A stretch of DNA of 54,323 bases from Clostridia bacterium. GTDB taxonomy: Bacteria > Bacillota > Clostridia > Christensenellales > Aristaeellaceae. The stretch is from positions 1-54,323 of the forward strand of contig JAFZPV010000018.1 in the NCBI GenBank assembly GCA_017552535.1, written 5' to 3'. The position numbers were made by a program, and so were the translations under genes. This document shows positions 23,384-31,438 of this stretch, piece after piece. The notes below the pieces were generated by a model. That model was not told the origin of the DNA and searched no databases. It was given only the letters and a program-made list of their open reading frames with translations. Numbering within the stretch: position 1 is the first letter of the stretch; every line of letters begins with the position of its first letter.

Positions 23384-25525
23384 TTACGAAATGATGCCCA
23401 GTTCGTCGGTCAGCCGGCGGTCGGTGGCCAGCGTGAGGCGGTGCAGCGCGCGGGAGCAGGCGGTGTACAGGCGGCGCCTCTCCCCGTCGGACATACGCGC
23501 ATAGGGCCAGACCACGATCACGGCGTCAAACTCCAGCCCCTTCATCAGGTGGTAGCTGCCCACGGCGATATCGCCGGGATCGGACAGGATGTCTTCGTCG
23601 CTGCCGTCCAGCAGGTGCGCCTTTGGGATAAAGCGGGAGATGCGGTCGGCTTCCTTCAGCGTGCGGGTGATGACGGCGATGGAGCCGTAGCCCGCGTCCA
23701 CGTATCTCTGCACGGCCTCTTTGACGGCTTCGTCCGTGAGGGGCACGATCGTGGGCGCTTCGCCTTCGCGGCCGAAAGGCTGCAGCTGCTCGGCGTCTGG
23801 CAAAATGGCGTTGCACAGCCGCGTGATGTCCAGCGTGGAGCGGTAGCAGCGGGTGAGCTCCAGCATGGGCGCGTCCTTCAGGCCGAAGCTCTCGTTCCAC
23901 ATGGCGGGGTCCAGCATGGGCATCGCCGGACAGGTGCGCTGCTTGGGATCGCCCAGAAGCGTCACGTGGGCCAGCGGAAAGTAAGCGCTTAGCATGCCCA
24001 GCGCACAGGCCGTATAGTCCTGTGCCTCGTCCACCACCAGGTGGCGTATGCTCTTGTCGCCGTGGGAGAAGCCCAGCAGCAGCATGAGATACGCGATGCA
24101 GGGCGCGTCCTCCCACCACACGACGCCGGCGTCTGCGTTGTCCAGCGCCATGCGGTACAGCCCGCTCGGGGCGTTTTTCAGGCTCTCGGCGTACAGGTGC
24201 GGTACGGAGACGGTGAGCATGTCGCGTATCTCTTTCCGCACGGGCTGCAGCCGGTGGCTCACGGCGAAGCGGCTGGCCACGTCCAGGTCCTTGCCGCGGT
24301 AGCGTGGGCGGAGCTGCTCTTTGTACTGCTGCAGAAGGGAGGTCTCCCAGCGCTCCAGCCGGCTGTCCAGCACGCTTTTGAGCCTCTCCAGCCGCTGGGC
24401 GGGCAGAAGGGCGGTAAAATCCTGCCGGTACATGCGCTCCAGCTCGTCTTTGCGGATGAGGTTCGTGTCTTCCAGGGCAATGTCCCGGAAGAGGGGGCCC
24501 GTTTCGGAATAGGCTTTGGCAAAGTCTTCCAGCAGGCGCTTGAACTCCAGCCCGCTTTTATACCGGACGCTCTCGCGGCGCGCCTGGTTGCTTTCGTCCA
24601 GAAGGATCTCCGTCTGGATCAGCGGCTTTTCGATCCTGCCGGGCACCAGGTCGCATACCAGCTTGTACAGCGTCACGGCGGGGGCGTTCTCTTCGCCCAG
24701 TTCCGGGAGCACCGTGGAAATGTATTCCGAAAACGAATTGGACGGGGACAGGATCAGGATGCGGCTGGCCTCCAGGCGGTTGCGGTAGCGGTACATCAGA
24801 AACGCGATGCGGTGCATGGCCACGCTGGTCTTGCCGCTGCCCGCGCCGCCGATCACCGACAGGAGCTTTTCGTTGCCGTAGCGGATCGCCCGGTTCTGCT
24901 CGGTCTGAATGGTGGCTACGATCTGGCGTATGCGCCGCTGGGTGGCGCCGGAGAGGATGTCCAGAAGCAGCTCGTCTTCGATGCTCACGGCGGTGTTCAC
25001 GTAATACTTGAGCCTGCCGTCCTCCATTTTGTACTGGCGTTTCAGGGTCATCGTGCCCCTGATCTCGCCGGAGGGGCTGTCGTAGGTCACGGGGCCGGGC
25101 AGATCGTCGTAATACAGGCTGCACACCGGGGCGCGCCAGTCGTGCACCAGCAGCTCGTTGCCGGGGCCCTTCAGGCTGTACAGGCCGATCACGATCTTTT
25201 CGTCCTCTTCCTGGCCGTCTTCCCGGAAATCCACCCGCGCGAAGAAGGGGTTTTTGAGCATCTGACGGTAGCGGCGCACCAGGTCGTCGTTGAGCGCCTT
25301 GCGTGCCAGATACCGGTCCACTTCGCCGGCCAGCTGCTGCATATCCTGCTCGCTCAGGGCGGTGGGCTTGAGCCTCAATTCCTCCCAGGCGTCTGCCATG
25401 AGCTGTTTGATCGACGCGATATGGTCTTTGGAACTGTCTGTGGAATTTGCAATGGCTGCCAAAAGCAACTGCTGCACCTTTTCGGTGTATTCCTGTTCTT
25501 TGCGTAGTTCGCTTTCGGACATCAT
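23384..25525 (-). CDS. helD: HelD-type superfamily 1 helicase
   Basis: A 713-residue UvrD/Rep-like ATPase of the HelD family, whose members bind RNA polymerase and free it from stalled complexes. A long N-terminal coiled arm (residues 1-80) precedes VHDWRAPVCSLYYD, a typical HelD signature, then Walker A in VIGGAGSGKTSVAMHRIAFL, LILSPSNSFSEYIS, HLVVDEAQDYTACALGML (Walker B) and LTRCYRSTLDI, with a C-terminal GSYHLMKGLEFDAVIV. The start at 25525 has AGGTGAAG upstream; the frame extends to 25588 but crosses the promoter. It heads a five-gene minus-strand operon. Confidence 0.9.
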   Translation of the reverse strand: MMSESELRKEQEYTEKVQQLLLAAIANSTDSSKDHIASIKQLMADAWEELRLKPTALSEQDMQQLAGEVDRYLARKALNDDLVRRYRQMLKNPFFARVDFREDGQEEDEKIVIGLYSLKGPGNELLVHDWRAPVCSLYYDDLPGPVTYDSPSGEIRGTMTLKRQYKMEDGRLKYYVNTAVSIEDELLLDILSGATQRRIRQIVATIQTEQNRAIRYGNEKLLSVIGGAGSGKTSVAMHRIAFLMYRYRNRLEASRILILSPSNSFSEYISTVLPELGEENAPAVTLYKLVCDLVPGRIEKPLIQTEILLDESNQARRESVRYKSGLEFKRLLEDFAKAYSETGPLFRDIALEDTNLIRKDELERMYRQDFTALLPAQRLERLKSVLDSRLERWETSLLQQYKEQLRPRYRGKDLDVASRFAVSHRLQPVRKEIRDMLTVSVPHLYAESLKNAPSGLYRMALDNADAGVVWWEDAPCIAYLMLLLGFSHGDKSIRHLVVDEAQDYTACALGMLSAYFPLAHVTLLGDPKQRTCPAMPMLDPAMWNESFGLKDAPMLELTRCYRSTLDITRLCNAILPDAEQLQPFGREGEAPTIVPLTDEAVKEAVQRYVDAGYGSIAVITRTLKEADRISRFIPKAHLLDGSDEDILSDPGDIAVGSYHLMKGLEFDAVIVVWPYARMSDGERRRLYTACSRALHRLTLATDRRLTDELGIIS

Positions 25526-25555
25526 ATGCTTCACCTGCCGTAATGTTGATGTTTC

Positions 25556-25584
25556 AGTATACCACAGCGCCCTTTTTTTGTAAA
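25556..25584 (-). promoter_or_regulatory. Promoter of the helD-yhiN-COG2509-rmuC-ridA run
   Basis: On the minus strand, -35 TTTACA (25579-25584), 17-bp spacer, -10 TATACT (25556-25561). The start point would be about 25 bp before the helD start codon. Confidence 0.75.
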
Positions 25585-25640
25585 GCAAAAATGTTGTTTT
25601 TATGAATATATCTTAAAGAGCGGGACAGCGCAACAGTCCT

Positions 25641-25669
25641 TTGCAATCGCGGGCGGCAGATGGTATAAT
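25641..25669 (+). promoter_or_regulatory. Promoter of the sulfatase gene
   Basis: -35 TTGCAA (25641-25646), 17-bp spacer, perfect -10 TATAAT (25664-25669), 31 bp before the chosen ATG. It rules out the upstream TTG that opens the same frame at 25641. Confidence 0.75.
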
Positions 25670-25700
25670 GGTGCCATTCCATGACCTGGAGCGTGATCGT

Positions 25701-27212
25701 ATGGCGGACGGAAGACCCAACATCGTATTTATCATGACGGACCAGCAGCGCTTCGACGCGATGGGCTGCGTGAATCCCTTGGTGAAGACCCCGAATATCG
25801 ACGCCCTGGCGAAAAACGGCATCCGCTTCAGCCAGGCGGTCAGCCAGTGCCCCATGTGCGTGCCCAGCCGCAACAGCATGATGTTCGGCCTGTACGCCTC
25901 CCAGACGGGCGTGCGCAACAACGGCGGCGCGCTGCTGGACGAAAGCCGCCTGCCCGCCGTGCCCCTGCCCCAGCTTCTTCACGACGCGGGCTATTTCTGC
26001 GCGGGTTTCGGCAAGACCCACTGGAACAACACGGTCAAGGGGCAGCCCGGCTCCCGGCGGGGCTTCGACGTGCGCGCGGAGGGCCAGCCGAGGTACAGCG
26101 TGCTCTGGGAAGAAGGCGCCGTGATGATGGACGAGGAAGACCCCGAGGGGCTCCAGGCATACTATGAAGAGACGAAGGAATTCGGTTCCGGCGAGGAAAA
26201 CGGCGCGGGCTACATCGGCAAGGTGAGCACGCTGGACAAGGTACATCACCGGGACGGCTTCATACAGAAAAAGTGCCTGGAATTCCTGGACGGATACGAG
26301 CCGGATGGCAGGCCCCTGTTTTTATATTTTTCCCTGATCAAGCCTCACGCGGGCTTCAACATCCCGCCCGAGTTCGAGGCGATGTACGACATAAACGACA
26401 TACCGGATATCCCGTCTCCGCCCTGGGACGCGGAACCCCAGACCCATATCCTTTCAGCCATGCGCGTAAGCCCCAATCTGTACCGGGCCCACTACGGGCG
26501 CAAGGCTGTGCTGGACGGGCGCACCAAAGAGGAAAAGCGCCTGACCACCCTGCGCTACTGGGCCAACTGCTCCTTCATGGACGATTACATCGGAGGGGTG
26601 CTGAACAAGCTTAGAGAAAAGGGCCTGGACAAAAACACGCTGTTCGTGTTCGTGTCGGACCACGGCGAGATGCTGGGGGAGCGGGACGGGCGCTTCAGCA
26701 AATACTGCCTGTTCGAATCCTCCGTGCGGGTGCCGCTGATCCTGGCGGGAGATTATCTGGACCAAACGCTCCGCGGCACCGTGGACGGGCGCTGCGCCAT
26801 GCTCACGGATATCGTGCCTACGCTGTGCCGGGCGGCTGGCATACGGCCCGACCTGCGCCTGCCGGGCTGTGACCTGCTGGGCGAAAAGAAGCACCGGGGC
26901 GGCTTTTGCGAGTTCCACGGCGGCGGCGGAGAGGATACCCAGACCGCGCCGGCGTGGATGTGGAGAAACGAAAACTATAAGCTGATCGTCTACCGTGACG
27001 GCACGGTCTTGGACGACGGTGAACCCCGCGGGGAACTGTACGACCTGAAAAACGACCCCCACGAGTGGTTCAACCGCTTTGACGACCCGGCCCTGGCCTC
27101 CGTGCGGGAAACTATGCTCATGGAGCTGACGGCGCACGTCGCCCAGGCCTTCGCCAAAGCCCCGGCTTTCGGCAGCTATAAAGGTCTTTCGGTGCTGGAG
27201 GAAAAAAAGTGA
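25701..27212 (+). CDS. Sulfatase (arylsulfatase A / choline-sulfatase-like)
   Basis: This 503-residue alkaline-phosphatase-fold hydrolase removes sulfate esters, probably from glycans. NIVFIMTDQQRFDAMG holds the N-terminal metal-binding Asp residues, and SQCPMCVPSRNSMMFG contains CxPSR, the sequence in which Cys is oxidised to formylglycine. Later motifs are GFGKTHWN, FVSDHGEMLGERDGRFSK and YKLIVYRDG. No signal peptide is seen, so the substrate would be intracellular, small and imported. Under anaerobic conditions the Cys needs the radical-SAM maturase anSME, which is not encoded in this window. The start at 25701 has GGAG upstream. It is a single gene. Confidence 0.9.
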   Translation: MADGRPNIVFIMTDQQRFDAMGCVNPLVKTPNIDALAKNGIRFSQAVSQCPMCVPSRNSMMFGLYASQTGVRNNGGALLDESRLPAVPLPQLLHDAGYFCAGFGKTHWNNTVKGQPGSRRGFDVRAEGQPRYSVLWEEGAVMMDEEDPEGLQAYYEETKEFGSGEENGAGYIGKVSTLDKVHHRDGFIQKKCLEFLDGYEPDGRPLFLYFSLIKPHAGFNIPPEFEAMYDINDIPDIPSPPWDAEPQTHILSAMRVSPNLYRAHYGRKAVLDGRTKEEKRLTTLRYWANCSFMDDYIGGVLNKLREKGLDKNTLFVFVSDHGEMLGERDGRFSKYCLFESSVRVPLILAGDYLDQTLRGTVDGRCAMLTDIVPTLCRAAGIRPDLRLPGCDLLGEKKHRGGFCEFHGGGGEDTQTAPAWMWRNENYKLIVYRDGTVLDDGEPRGELYDLKNDPHEWFNRFDDPALASVRETMLMELTAHVAQAFAKAPAFGSYKGLSVLEEKK

Positions 27213-27238
27213 AGCTCCAAGCAAAGCGGATGCGCCGC

Positions 27239-27267
27239 TTGATATCTTTTTGGAAATAGGGTATACT
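27239..27267 (+). promoter_or_regulatory. Promoter of the small-gene pair
   Basis: -35 TTGATA (27239-27244), 17-bp spacer, -10 TATACT (27262-27267). The leader to the first small gene is about 95 nt. Confidence 0.65.
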
Positions 27268-27366
27268 GAATATGCTTGCCGTATTGGCTGTGAATTTTCA
27301 TTGAAGGACCGGCTGGGATCGGAACGATCCCGTCCGGCACGGAAAAGCTCGAAAGGGATGATGTAT

Positions 27367-27639
27367 ATGATGTATCCGTTCCTGACGCTGAACGACGATA
27401 CCGAGATCACGCACTCTGAGATGAAGTCAGACGGCCGGGTAAAAGTATATATCGAAACTCCGGACGAAAAGGACGGTTTTCACAACGCCGTGTGCTGGCT
27501 GCCCGAATACAGCTGGGAATGCATCCATGGGTATACAGAAGAAGAGATGTCGTTTTTTCAAAAGCTGATAAGGCACAATGCGCACCTGATCATCGAGTTT
27601 TCGCAGGATGGAGGCGTATTGAATGCCGCAACTGCTTAG
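27367..27639 (+). CDS. Small hypothetical protein paired with a DUF4160 protein
   Basis: About 90 residues, not recognised. It is acidic (TLNDDTEITHSEM, IETPDEKDGFHN) with one compact alpha/beta domain predicted and no membrane segment. The precise start is uncertain: ATG codons occur at 27358, 27361, 27367 and 27370; the AAAGGG at 27352-27357 best suits 27367. It overlaps the following DUF4160 gene by 17 bases, an arrangement seen for toxin-antitoxin and other obligate pairs. DUF4160 genes usually neighbour a DUF2442 gene; whether this protein is a distant DUF2442 relative cannot be judged by eye. Confidence 0.65.
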   Translation: MMYPFLTLNDDTEITHSEMKSDGRVKVYIETPDEKDGFHNAVCWLPEYSWECIHGYTEEEMSFFQKLIRHNAHLIIEFSQDGGVLNAATA

Positions 27640-27901
27640 GATCGGTCCCTACATCCTGTATTTCTGGTCTAACGAGTCGGAGCCGCTTGAACCGGTCCAC
27701 GTGCATGTCGCGGAGGGAAAAGCCGTCAGCAATGCCACAAAGATCTGGATCACCGGTACCGGCAAGGCGCTTTTGTGCAACAACAATTCCCAGATACCGG
27801 AACGCATCCTCAACAGGATCATGAGAGTGGTGGAAGCCAACAGCGCGGAATTCATTCAGGCCTGGACGGACCATTTCGGGGAAACCCGCTTCTATTGTTA
27901 G
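27623..27901 (+). CDS. DUF4160 domain-containing protein
   Basis: The 92-residue protein shows the DUF4160 pattern: a hydrophobic first strand (IGPYILYFWSNE), the HVHV motif in EPVHVHVAEGK, AKIWI-like KIWITGTG, and a C-terminal helix ILNRIMRVVEANSAEFIQAW. The family is small, of unknown activity, and is often found in two-gene operons that have been suggested to be toxin-antitoxin systems. A GGAGG site inside the upstream gene precedes its ATG. The structured repeat begins seven bases after its stop codon. Confidence 0.8.
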   Translation: MPQLLRIGPYILYFWSNESEPLEPVHVHVAEGKAVSNATKIWITGTGKALLCNNNSQIPERILNRIMRVVEANSAEFIQAWTDHFGETRFYC

Positions 27902-27908
27902 GATCAAA

Positions 27909-28231
27909 GGGGCTGTTGCACAGCCCCTCGTTGGAAATGAAATAAGATTTCATTTCCAACGGTTTAGTTTTGGACACATTTGAACCTTTTTATCCGAAAC
28001 GTCAATCTTTCACCAGCTTGTGCAATAGGTTTTCAGTTTTTTCGCCCGGAAATTTCTGCGGAAATTTCCGGGCGAAAAAACTGCAATGTAGCGATTTTTG
28101 CTCTCGGCGGGCAAGCTCGCCTTCGCAAAAATCGCTCCTCGAGCAGGCAAAGCTGGCCCTGCGGATTGAAATTGGAGGGGTAAACCCCTCCAAACCACCG
28201 AGTGGGTTTTCCCTACTTATGCAACAGCTCC
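27909..28231 (+). repeat. Structured repeat of about 322 bp, copy A (complete)
   Basis: The ends are inverted repeats, GGGGCTGTTGCA (27909-27920) and TGCAACAGCTCC (28220-28231). In order it holds: hairpin I (27909-27927, 8 bp); hairpin II, a perfect 15-bp stem with loop AAG (27929-27961); hairpin III, a perfect 23-bp stem with loop TGCG (28034-28083); hairpin IV, GCGATTTTTGC with GCAAAAATCGC (28091-28135) enclosing GGCGGGC/GCTCGCC; and hairpin V, TTGGAGGGG with CCCCTCCAA, loop TAAA (28172-28193). No open frame is convincing. Copies B, C and D are at 44023, about 54133 and 1. It starts seven bases after the DUF4160 stop, in the same sense. Confidence 0.85.
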
Positions 28232-28295
28232 GTTGTTTGTCCTCAAGCAGATGCCAAATGCCTGCAGCACCCCCGATAAGTTAAATCAAAGTTAA

Positions 28296-28322
28296 TTAGC
28301 ACTCACCTCTTGACAGTGCTAA
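28296..28322 (+). promoter_or_regulatory. CIRCE operator (HrcA binding site)
   Basis: TTAGCACTC, nine bases, CAGTGCTAA: the CIRCE inverted repeat with one mismatch in the right arm. It overlaps the -35 hexamer TTGACA (28310-28315) of the hsp20 promoter, so HrcA binding should block RNA polymerase until heat or protein stress. Confidence 0.9.
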
Positions 28323-28337
28323 CAAAACGAGTATAAT
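28310..28337 (+). promoter_or_regulatory. hsp20 promoter
   Basis: Consensus -35 TTGACA (28310-28315), 16-bp spacer, consensus -10 TATAAT (28332-28337). Strong when not repressed by HrcA. Confidence 0.88.
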
Positions 28338-28446
28338 AGCATATGAACAAAGGAACAGCGATCCCTCAGACCACCGTCCCAATGCTCAGGCAGAACATAT
28401 CACAGGGCCCGGCCCCGAAGGGCCGCCGCCAAAGGAGGTAAGCGTT

Positions 28447-28887
28447 ATGTTGATGCCGAGTATCTTTGCTGAGAATTTGTTCGATGACTGGTTCGATTTC
28501 CCCTCCGTGCGCGATATCGACCGCAGGCTGTACGGTAAAAACGCGGCGCGCGAAATGAAGACGGACGTACGCGAGCACGACGATCACTACGAAGTAAACA
28601 TCGATCTGCCGGGCTTCAGGAAGGAAGACATCACCCTGACCCTTGAAAACGGCTACCTCACCGTAACCGCCGCCAAAAGCCTCGACAAGGACGAGACCAA
28701 CAAAAAGGGCAAGGTCATCCGCCAGGAGCGCTGGGAAGGCACCATGAAGCGCAGCTTCTACGTGGGCGACGCGCTGACCGAAGAAGATATCGGCGCAAAG
28801 CTCGAACACGGCGTGCTGACGCTGAACGTGCCAAAGCGCGATGCCAAAAAGGTTCCCGAAAAGAAACTGATCCAGATCGAAGGCTGA
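28447..28887 (+). CDS. hsp20: Hsp20/alpha-crystallin family small heat-shock protein
   Basis: The 146-residue ATP-independent holdase keeps unfolding proteins soluble. The alpha-crystallin domain spans about residues 38-135: YEVNIDLPGFRKEDITLTLE, GYLTVTAAK, RQERWEGTMKRSFYVGD and the hallmark HGVLTLNVPK. The C-terminal LIQIEG contains the IxI motif used for oligomer assembly. An AAAGGAGG site lies upstream of the ATG. Expression should be under HrcA/CIRCE control, which is less usual for hsp20 genes than for groESL and dnaK. A strong terminator follows. Confidence 0.95.
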   Translation: MLMPSIFAENLFDDWFDFPSVRDIDRRLYGKNAAREMKTDVREHDDHYEVNIDLPGFRKEDITLTLENGYLTVTAAKSLDKDETNKKGKVIRQERWEGTMKRSFYVGDALTEEDIGAKLEHGVLTLNVPKRDAKKVPEKKLIQIEG

Positions 28888-28908
28888 GCTGGAATTTCAG
28901 AAAACCGG

Positions 28909-28944
28909 CCCGCGGCGGAGGATGCTCCGCCGCGGGGTGTTTTT
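28909..28944 (+). terminator. Terminator of hsp20
   Basis: A perfect 12-bp GC stem (CCCGCGGCGGAG with CTCCGCCGCGGG), loop GATG, then GTGTTTTT. Confidence 0.9.
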
Positions 28945-28990
28945 GGGAGCGGCACAGAATGCAAGACCCCGTTCCGGAAATCAACACGCT

Positions 28991-29019
28991 TTGACTTTTT
29001 GAACACGGTGTATTATAAT
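28991..29019 (+). promoter_or_regulatory. Promoter of the TetR-ABC exporter operon
   Basis: -35 TTGACT (28991-28996), 17-bp spacer, perfect -10 TATAAT (29014-29019). The leader is about 95 nt. No clear palindromic TetR operator was found next to it. Confidence 0.75.
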
Positions 29020-29120
29020 GACTGCACTGACGGAAAAACAGGCCGCATTCCGGCAGGCGCGTGCGCAGGCCGTGCCTGCCCGGCTGAAAGAAAGCGGCCG
29101 CTTGGAAAGGGGATGTAAAC

Positions 29121-29717
29121 GTGGAACCCAGGCAGCACAGGGAGGACCGGCGGGTGCGCCGCACCAAAAAACTGCTCACGCAGGCGCTGACGCAGCTGAT
29201 GGCGGACAAGCAGATCAAGGAGATCACCGTCAAGGAGCTGACGGACCTGGCGGACATCAACCGGGGCACGTTTTATCTGTATTACCGGGACATATACGAC
29301 ATGCTGGCCAGGATCGAGGACGATATGTTCTCGGCGCTGGAAAAGATCATTTCCGACCGGGTGCGGCAGGGAGGTGCAGAGGGCGTCATGTCGATCCTGA
29401 CGGAAGTGTTCGCCTTCATCGCCGAGAACCGCGAGATGTGCTCCGTGCTGCTCAGTGCCAACGGAGACATGAGCTTTCTGCACCGCCTGAACGGCTTTAT
29501 CCGGGAGGAATGCCGCTGTCTCGGCCCGGCGTGCGAAACGGACGATGCGGAGTTTGAATACAGCTACAGCTTTGCGGTGTTCGGCTGCGCAGGGCTCATC
29601 CGCGCCTATCTGAGCCGGGACTGCCGGGAGAGCGCCGCCCGGATGGCCGAGATCGCCTGCTCCATGCTGCGCAGCGGCAGTATGGAACACCTGAAGGATT
29701 GGGGAGACCGCGGATGA
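29121..29717 (+). CDS. TetR/AcrR family transcriptional regulator
   Basis: The protein has 198 residues. The N-terminal helix-turn-helix is clear: RRTKKLLTQALTQLM, IKEITVKELTDLADINRGTF and YLYYRDIYDMLARIEDDM. The C-terminal ligand domain (about 75-198) resembles the group that includes DhaS-like regulators. It starts with GTG after AAAGGGGATG and overlaps the first exporter gene by four bases, so it probably controls its own operon in response to a substrate of the exporter. It is expected to bind DNA as a dimer. Confidence 0.9.
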   Translation: MEPRQHREDRRVRRTKKLLTQALTQLMADKQIKEITVKELTDLADINRGTFYLYYRDIYDMLARIEDDMFSALEKIISDRVRQGGAEGVMSILTEVFAFIAENREMCSVLLSANGDMSFLHRLNGFIREECRCLGPACETDDAEFEYSYSFAVFGCAGLIRAYLSRDCRESAARMAEIACSMLRSGSMEHLKDWGDRG

Positions 29718-31438
29718 AAAAACTGCTGGCTTATCTGAAGGCGTACCGCCGGGAGAGCATACTGGGGCCGCTGTTCAAGCTGCTGGAAGCCTCCTTCGAG
29801 CTGATCGTGCCCCTGGTGGTGGCTGCGATCATCGATAATGGCATCGGCGGCGGGAACAAAGGCTATATCCTGCGCATGTGCCTGGTGCTGGTGGCGCTGG
29901 GGCTGATCGGCCTTGTCTGCTCGGTCACGGCCCAGTATTTTGCCGCCCGGGCCTCCGTGGGCTTCGTCAAAAAGCTCAGAAGCGCCCTGTACGCGCATAT
30001 CCAGCTGTTCAGCTATGCGGATCTGGACAGGATCGGGGCGTCTACCCTGATCACCCGCATGACCTCGGACTTGAACCAGGTGCAGACGGGGCTGAACCTT
30101 ACTTTGAGACTTTTCCTCCGCTCCCCCTTCGTGGTGTTCGGGGCGATGATCATGGCTTTCACCATAGACGTGAGGGCCGCCCTGTGGTTTGCCCTGGCGA
30201 TCCCCGCCCTGAGCATCGTGGTGTTTGGCATCATGCTGGTCACCATCCCCCTGTACCGGAAGGTGCAGGAGGCGCTGGACCGGGTGCTCCAGGCGGCGCG
30301 CCAGAACCTGCTGGGCGTGCGCGTGCTGCGGGCTTTCGGCCTGGAAGAGAGGGAAAAGCGCGCCTTCGACGAAAAGAATGACGCCCTGAACGCCATGCAG
30401 CGGCACGTGGGGCGCATATCGGCGCTGATGAACCCGGTGACCTACGTGATCATCAACCTGGCGATCCTCGCCCTGATCCGCACCGGCGCGCTGCGCGTGG
30501 AGGCGGGGCTCATCACCCAGGGCGCGGTGGTGGCGCTGTACAATTACATGTCCCAGATCCTGGTGGAGCTCATAAAGCTTGCCAACCTCATCATCAACAT
30601 CACCAAGTCCGTCGCCTGCGCCAGGAGGGTGCAGGCCGTGCTGGATATGCCCGCGGGTCAGAAGACCCTTGCGGACGCCCCCAAGGGGGACGCGGCTTAT
30701 CGCGTGCAGTTCGCGTCCGCGGGCTTCCGCTACAGCGCTTCAGGCGAAGAGGCGATCTCGGACGTGAGCCTCAATGTGAAGCCGGGCGAGACCGTGGGCG
30801 TGATCGGAGGCACGGGCAGCGGCAAATCCACCCTGGTCAGCCTGATCCCGCGGTTTTACGACGCCACGTCGGGCCAGGTGTTCGTGGACGGACGGGACGT
30901 GCGCACGTACGATATAACCCAGCTCAGGCGCATGATCGGCGTGGTGCCCCAGAAGGCCGCGCTGTTCAAAGGCACGATACGGGACAATCTCCGATGGGGA
31001 GATCCGGATGCCGGCGACGAAGATTTGCTTAAAGCCGCGGCGCTGGCCCAGGCTGAGGACGTGCTTGCCGCCAAAGGCGGCCTGGACGGACAGATCGAGC
31101 AGGGCGGGCGCAACCTTTCCGGCGGGCAGAAGCAGCGGCTCACCATTGCCCGGGCCCTGGTGAGAAGACCCTCCATCCTGATCCTTGATGACAGCGCCTC
31201 GGCGCTGGACTACGCCACCGACGCCGCCCTCAGAAAGGCGCTGTCCTCGCTGGATTACAGGCCCACGGTGTTCGTGGTCTCCCAGCGGGCCTCTTCCGTC
31301 ATGCACGCGGATCAGATCGCCGTGATGGACAACGGCCGCCTTGCGGGCGTGGGCACCCACGATGAGCTGATGAAGACCTGCGGGGTATACCGGGAGATAT
31401 ACGCCACCCAGTTCAGACAGGAGGACGAAAAGCCATGA
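29714..31438 (+). CDS. ABC exporter half-transporter, subunit 1 (degenerate catalytic site)
   Basis: This 574-residue protein has a six-segment type I exporter membrane domain (residues about 15-310) fused to an ATPase domain: Walker A IGGTGSGKST, signature LSGGQKQRLTIARAL, Walker B LILDDSASALDYATD. The catalytic Glu after Walker B is Asp (residue 493), typical of the degenerate half of heterodimeric exporters such as TM287/288 or BmrCD. Paired with subunit 2 it should export drugs, peptides or lipids. It overlaps both neighbouring genes by four bases. The chosen ATG at 29714 starts MKKLLAYLKAYRR. Confidence 0.92.
   Translation: MKKLLAYLKAYRRESILGPLFKLLEASFELIVPLVVAAIIDNGIGGGNKGYILRMCLVLVALGLIGLVCSVTAQYFAARASVGFVKKLRSALYAHIQLFSYADLDRIGASTLITRMTSDLNQVQTGLNLTLRLFLRSPFVVFGAMIMAFTIDVRAALWFALAIPALSIVVFGIMLVTIPLYRKVQEALDRVLQAARQNLLGVRVLRAFGLEEREKRAFDEKNDALNAMQRHVGRISALMNPVTYVIINLAILALIRTGALRVEAGLITQGAVVALYNYMSQILVELIKLANLIINITKSVACARRVQAVLDMPAGQKTLADAPKGDAAYRVQFASAGFRYSASGEEAISDVSLNVKPGETVGVIGGTGSGKSTLVSLIPRFYDATSGQVFVDGRDVRTYDITQLRRMIGVVPQKAALFKGTIRDNLRWGDPDAGDEDLLKAAALAQAEDVLAAKGGLDGQIEQGGRNLSGGQKQRLTIARALVRRPSILILDDSASALDYATDAALRKALSSLDYRPTVFVVSQRASSVMHADQIAVMDNGRLAGVGTHDELMKTCGVYREIYATQFRQEDEKP

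Noticed and set aside
25641-25700. N-terminal extension of the sulfatase from TTG at 25641
   Set aside because: It would begin at the -35 box of the likely promoter, and the ATG at 25701 gives the usual sulfatase N-terminus.
27980-28284. Short open frames inside repeat copy A, on both strands
   Set aside because: They are 60-100 codons long, lack ribosome binding sites, and are not kept in copy B. The sequence is better explained as hairpins.
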